Positions 60,122 to 64,000 of a stretch of DNA of 64,000 nucleotides are shown here, one piece after another. This DNA is from Umbilicaria muhlenbergii (lineage: Eukaryota > Ascomycota > Lecanoromycetes > Umbilicariales > Umbilicariaceae): assembly GCA_000611775.1 (NCBI GenBank), contig KK106985.1:1164291-1228290 (forward strand), read 5' to 3'. Positions within the stretch are counted from its first letter, which is position 1, and each line of letters begins with the position of its first letter. Both the position numbers and the translations under genes were made by a program. The notes under the pieces were generated by a model that searched no databases, was not told the DNA's origin, and worked only from the letters and a program-made list of their open reading frames with translations.

Positions 60122-61865
60122 TCACAGTGCTGTTATGTTATCAGGTGCCATGGCGCTTGGCTCCTCTGTGCGTATGCAATGAAAGTTGGCGCCTAAATTC
60201 CTGCACACCCATGACGAACAATTTTCCGCTAGAACTCGTGGTGACCTATTTGAAACCTGTCCATTCGGGGAGTACGTCTTTATACACCCGATGACTCGGT
60301 CTCTTGTAGGTAACCTTGGGCACTGAACCCCTTCGCCAGTTGTCCACATTTTGTAGACCTCCGTTCCGCTTTTCCAGTATCCTCCCAAGAAAGCCTCCTG
60401 CCACAAAAACACAGCTTGCCGCACTTTGGTCAGGAATATTCTCAGATCCACGATTCCCTTTCCGCCAAGGTCATCTTCGCTCCATAGTTCAAGATCATTG
60501 GTGTCTTCTCCCTCCTCCAAGGACTCAAGATGTGTTGCAGTAAGTTTACGGGTCTCACGATGGCCATTTTCAGAAAGATAAGAGAAGCTCATCACTGTAG
60601 TTATATTTCCAGAAAGGGCAAGAAGTTGCTCCTTCTCCTGAGGGCTCCAATGAGGCCCGCTCGAAAGAGAGGTTAACGGCAGTTTACCAAACGCAAAAGA
60701 CATGCTGACTCTTGTACCAGGTTCCGATAGAGGTAGCGTAGGACATGGTGTTAGGCGCGTCCCATCCGAGTCACAGAGAAACACATACTTCCCTCCTGTA
60801 TTATGGAAGCGATCCTTGAGGATTCGCTCAATAGTCTTCGGCAACCACTATGTCAACTAGATATCATCTGGATGGTGGTACCTGAGACTTACGCTGGAGG
60901 TATACTCCGATGGTATGGGTATCACATATCCGTAAGCGTCTGTGAAATGAATTGGTTGCTGAAACCATGTGTGGTGAGTATCTGGCTGCGGAGGATGCCT
61001 TTGTAGACTGGCAATAGCGTCACAAGCTTTGTGACTGGATACCCTAGAGATGTGTTAGCAGTCTTTGGAATGTGACTCCACTCAAAACAGCGGTGCTCAC
61101 CAGATATCTTTGATTGTCTGCACAAACTCTGCTCGTTGCGATGCAACGGTACTGTGAAAATGGTGAACGGATAGTACATTCTCACCAGGGGCGTAGTAAC
61201 TCACTTGCTTAGGAGCTCATGAAGGTTATCCAACATCGCCGTATGATTTGTGAGTACCGTCCTCTGCTCTCTGATATCTGTAGCCACTCCAGTTATAGCC
61301 TGGTGCGAACTATCGATCTTTGTCTCGAGCTTGGTGCTGTCCGAGTTGGCTTTTTTTGCTGCGAGCGTGGTTGCTTCTCTGGTAGTGTTAGCAATGGAAG
61401 AACGACTTGATCGTTGAGACATTACGCAAACTCACAGCCCCTGCATGATCAACCGCATATTCAAGCTCCCCTAATGCACGATCAAGAAAGCCCTAAGCTT
61501 TTGAACCTCGTCCTTCATCTTCAATTGCCACTTTAACTTCTTTCAGACATCCTTCAACCTTCCGTCCGATTGGGCTACACCGAGGCTTGGACCATACTTC
61601 TGGAGCTTGGCTTGGAACTCTGACAGTGGATATTGGCAGTGCAAAGCGGCGCAACGAATGCCATTGATCGCGGGCGTTTGCTCGGGCGTTTCTTTGAGAT
61701 ACTCGATCTCGTCCAGAGCATGCTGTAAGCCATCAAGCTCCCGGATGAGCTCCTGGTAGTCTGAGGAAGAGCCTCCGCTAGCTTAAGGCTGGCGACGATC
61801 TGTCGAACCAGGGCCGCGATCGTGATGAAGTCCCCAATAGAGCCAAAGGTAACCCCAAAGGACAT
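60122..61865 (-). pseudogene. fungal protein with N-terminal helical region and ubiquitin-like domain, probably decaying
   Basis: The start at 61865 reads MSFGVTFGSIGDFITIAALV, the standard opening of a large family of fungal proteins. A helical block follows (DYQELIRELDGLQHALDEIE, INGIRCAALHCQYPLSEFQ, KYGPSLGV), then a coiled-coil region (61422-61201). Next is a ubiquitin-like domain (FTDAYGYVIPIPSEYTSS, an intron, then WLPKTIERILKDRFHNTGGK and PGTRVSMSFAF), and a C-terminal region open to 60122. Introns of ordinary size fit between the later exons. In the first part, a frame change near 61770, a TGA after GRLKDV and a TAG before GSLNMRL interrupt the reading, which I cannot explain by introns. 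I therefore call it a likely pseudogene. Function of the family is unknown; related architectures occur in fungal NLR-like proteins. Confidence 0.65.
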
Positions 61866-62310
61866 GTCTTCAGGGCGGATGCCTTATTCGCCCTGCGGTG
61901 CTCATAGCCTGAGTAGGTTTGTTCCAACAGTTCCCGTTCCTTCGTCTCCAACTTGCAGACAGCTAGGTGGCACAGCATTATTTGACAGGGGGACAGGGAT
62001 CACCTATAGCTTGGGTGATCGATACCTCATAAGTGCAGGCTCATGCTATCCCAATGATAGCTGCGCGGTGTTATAACCATCACTACTCCACGACGACAGG
62101 GAAAGCCGTCAGTAAAGTAGCAACGTTCTTCCATTGCGAGGTGTCAAATGTGCTCAAAGCACTCGTTGCAAGAGTTCGGCTTTACGAAGTGAGAAACCCA
62201 GCCGAAGCTGCGGAAAAACAAAAGGCCTTGTTCCGGAGTCGAAGGTAAGTTTCCCGAGTAATTTTCCAGAAATTCCATACCGCACAACGAAGTCAGAAGT
62301 TCGGCATGTT
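61866..62310. promoter_or_regulatory. divergent promoter region between the ubiquitin-like-domain gene and BFR2
   Basis: A 445-bp spacer between two divergent starts. No named site recognised. An open frame across 62134-62310 continues into BFR2 exon 1 in another frame and is not supported. Confidence 0.5.
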
Positions 62311-64000
62311 ATGGCGAAGACAAAGTCCCGCAAGACTTTAGCAGAACAGATAGCGGATCTCGATGATCCTACCCCCAAAGGTCAGGGATACGGCGTGCAA
62401 AGAAAACTACACTACTGACCCCAGCCATAGATTTCGACCCTGAGGAGCACGGCGAAGTTTACCAAAATGGAGACGACGCAGAGTCGGAGGAAGACGAAGA
62501 CGGAGACGAGATAGATGGGTCGCGGGAACATTACGTGGACGTTGGGTAATGTTCCAATGATCGAGTGAACCACACAAGTTTGTTAATATAATACTTAATA
62601 GGAAGAGCAAGCTTCGCAAACACGACGACGCCGCATTGGGCCCTCAGTATGCGGGCTCGCGTATAAGCCGAGATGCACTGGTCGCAGATGAAAGTGACGA
62701 CGAGCCTTTCCGCAGTGGTGCCGGCCAACAAGATGCCTCAGAGGATTCCGAGCATGCGGACCCGGAATACTTCCAGCTGGAGGACCAAGTGATAGATGAT
62801 GAAGACATTGACAGCGACGAGGCATTTGGAGAAGGGGACGAGGAAAAGTTCAAAGGCTTCCTTTTCAGAGGTAGTGGAGCCCCTCACACGGGTCCAGCGG
62901 ATGGGCAAAGCGGGGATAAAACCACGAATGGGGAACACTCGAGTTCAGAGGAAGATCTGGACATGGGGAATGAGGAAGAAGTCGATGGGGAATTGGGTGA
63001 AGACGTCGAAGCCTCATCAGATGATGGAGTGGGGAGTTCAGAACGCTCAGAAGAGGCATCGGAAGATGTCAGCGATATTGACAGCAGTGACGATGAAGAC
63101 ACTCTGGGCGATTCGAAGGCAGATGTCCGGGCTGAATTGCGTAAGATGATGGCAGAGGAGCAGAGATCAGTGGCCGCAACAATATCCCAAGCGGCAAAGG
63201 CAGACGCCGAGAAAGGCAAAGCAGTCAAACATCAGCGATCGACCTTCGACGCCCTCCTGAACACCAGAATAAAACTGCAAAAGGCACTGATCGCCAGCAA
63301 CTCTCTATCCGCTCCAAGCACTACCATCAAAGCCAGCGAAAGCGGTGAAGAAGCTATGCAAGCCGCCGAAACCGCAGCTCTGAAACTATGGAGCACCCTC
63401 GACGAACTCCGCCAGTCCCTTTCCCCCATCAGCACCAGCAAAAAACGTCCCTTCTCCGCCACCCACTCGACCCCCACCTCCACCATCTGGACACATATGC
63501 AAACCCACGAATCCGCCTCCCTCCCCTCCCGCCGCACGACCCTAACAAAATGGTCCTCGAAAGTCCACCTCGCCACCGCTCTCCCCACCCGTTCCAAACT
63601 CACCAACGCCCCCTCCCAGCAGCCCCTAACCGCCATCTTAGACGACCACCTCTCCTCCACCAACACCGACCGCCTCATCAAACGCACTCGCGTGCCTCGC
63701 TCATGCGCCCCCGTTCAAGCCCAATCCAACATCCCCGAAGACGCTCGCATCTACGACGACGCAGATTTCTACACGCTGCTACTGCGCGAACTCGTCGATC
63801 AGCGAATGGCCGACTCGGCAAACACTACCAACGCTAACGGGAGCGTTGGCCTCGCCTCTCTCAGCGCGGCGCTTCCGAATGCGGTTGCTGCGCGTAGGGG
63901 AGCGAAAGTGAAGAAGCGGGTGGACACGAAAGCGAGTAAAGGGCGGAAATTGAGATATACGGTGCATGAGAAGTTGCAGAATTTCATGGCGCCGGAGGAT
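62311..64000 (+). CDS. BFR2/AATF (Traube) ribosome-biogenesis protein, 3' end off-window
   Basis: Exons are 62311-62380, 62431-62545 and 62602 to beyond 64000, with introns of 50 and 56 bp (GT-AG); the frame is continuous to the window edge (528 codons visible). The N-terminus reads MAKTKSRKTLAEQIADLDDP, then DFDPEEHGEVYQNG. The diagnostic SKLRKHDDAALGPQYAGSRI motif follows, and then a long acidic middle with repeated DDED/SEE runs. The AATF leucine-zipper region starts near 63120 (RAELRKMMAEEQRSV, HQRSTFDALLNTRIKLQKAL). The Traube C-terminal domain includes DDADFYTLLLRELVD and KKRVDTKASKGRKLRYTVHE at the edge. BFR2/AATF acts in the nucleolus in early 40S (SSU processome) assembly; this is known for the family. 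Confidence 0.94.

Noticed and set aside
62884-63228. Minus-strand serine-rich frame
   Set aside because: It is the shadow of the acidic region of BFR2 read on the other strand.

Overview
The window looks like nuclear DNA of a filamentous ascomycete (Pezizomycotina). The evidence is short spliceosomal introns of 50-92 bp, a Yap1/AP-1-type bZIP regulator, a fungus-specific ubiquitin-like-domain gene, Tc1/mariner and hAT elements of fungal type, and Ty3/gypsy chromoviruses with heavy C-to-T decay. A finer placement (for example Dothideomycetes) is only a guess.

Left part, 1-8.4 kb: an AT-rich transposon pile on the minus strand. A Tc1/mariner fragment (about 6600-7767) is cut by a Ty1/copia element (about 1138-6597). 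The copia element is in turn cut by a second gypsy family, here called GypB (1-1137, running off the window), and carries a solo LTR (4083-4427, target duplication GCAGT).

Middle, 8.4-46.5 kb: one host gene ('gene A', minus strand) is split by a hAT DNA transposon whose two ends lie 36.9 kb apart (8711-45587). Only about 2.5 kb of that is hAT. The rest is gypsy elements that landed in it: a three-LTR, two-body array of a chromovirus here called GypA (9628-35565, target duplication TAGAA/TAAAA), two further full-length 6597-bp GypA copies inside that array (13449-20045 plus, AAGGC; 27009-33605 minus, AGTAC), and one 8462-bp GypB copy (36257-44718, GTAAT). Each junction reads through when the insert and one target copy are removed, so the order of insertion can be read directly. 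All gypsy copies are fossils with many breaks. GypA bodies carry a cysteine-rich, coiled-coil reading frame on the antisense strand that begins inside the 3' LTR.

Right part, 46.5-64 kb: ordinary CpG-containing gene space. It holds a decayed paralogue of gene A (47172-48332, minus), a four-exon Yap1-like bZIP gene (49715-51844, minus; redox sensor with cysteine-rich domains), an SPF30-like Tudor splicing-factor gene (53309-54340, plus), a protein with four Myb/SANT-like repeats (55546-57448, plus), two MITEs derived from the same hAT family (57941-58225 and 59707-59816), a fungal gene with a ubiquitin-like domain that appears to be decaying (60122-61865, minus), and the start and most of a BFR2/AATF ribosome-biogenesis gene (62311 to beyond 64000, plus). 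These genes do not form a pathway; they are unrelated housekeeping or regulatory neighbours beside a transposon nest.

A notable feature is the mutation signature. Repeats have lost CpG (to TpG or CpA) plus some CpC and CpT, while CpA is abundant. This is not the CpA-centred pattern of classical ascomycete RIP, and C-to-T type stops also appear in the host genes bordering the nest.
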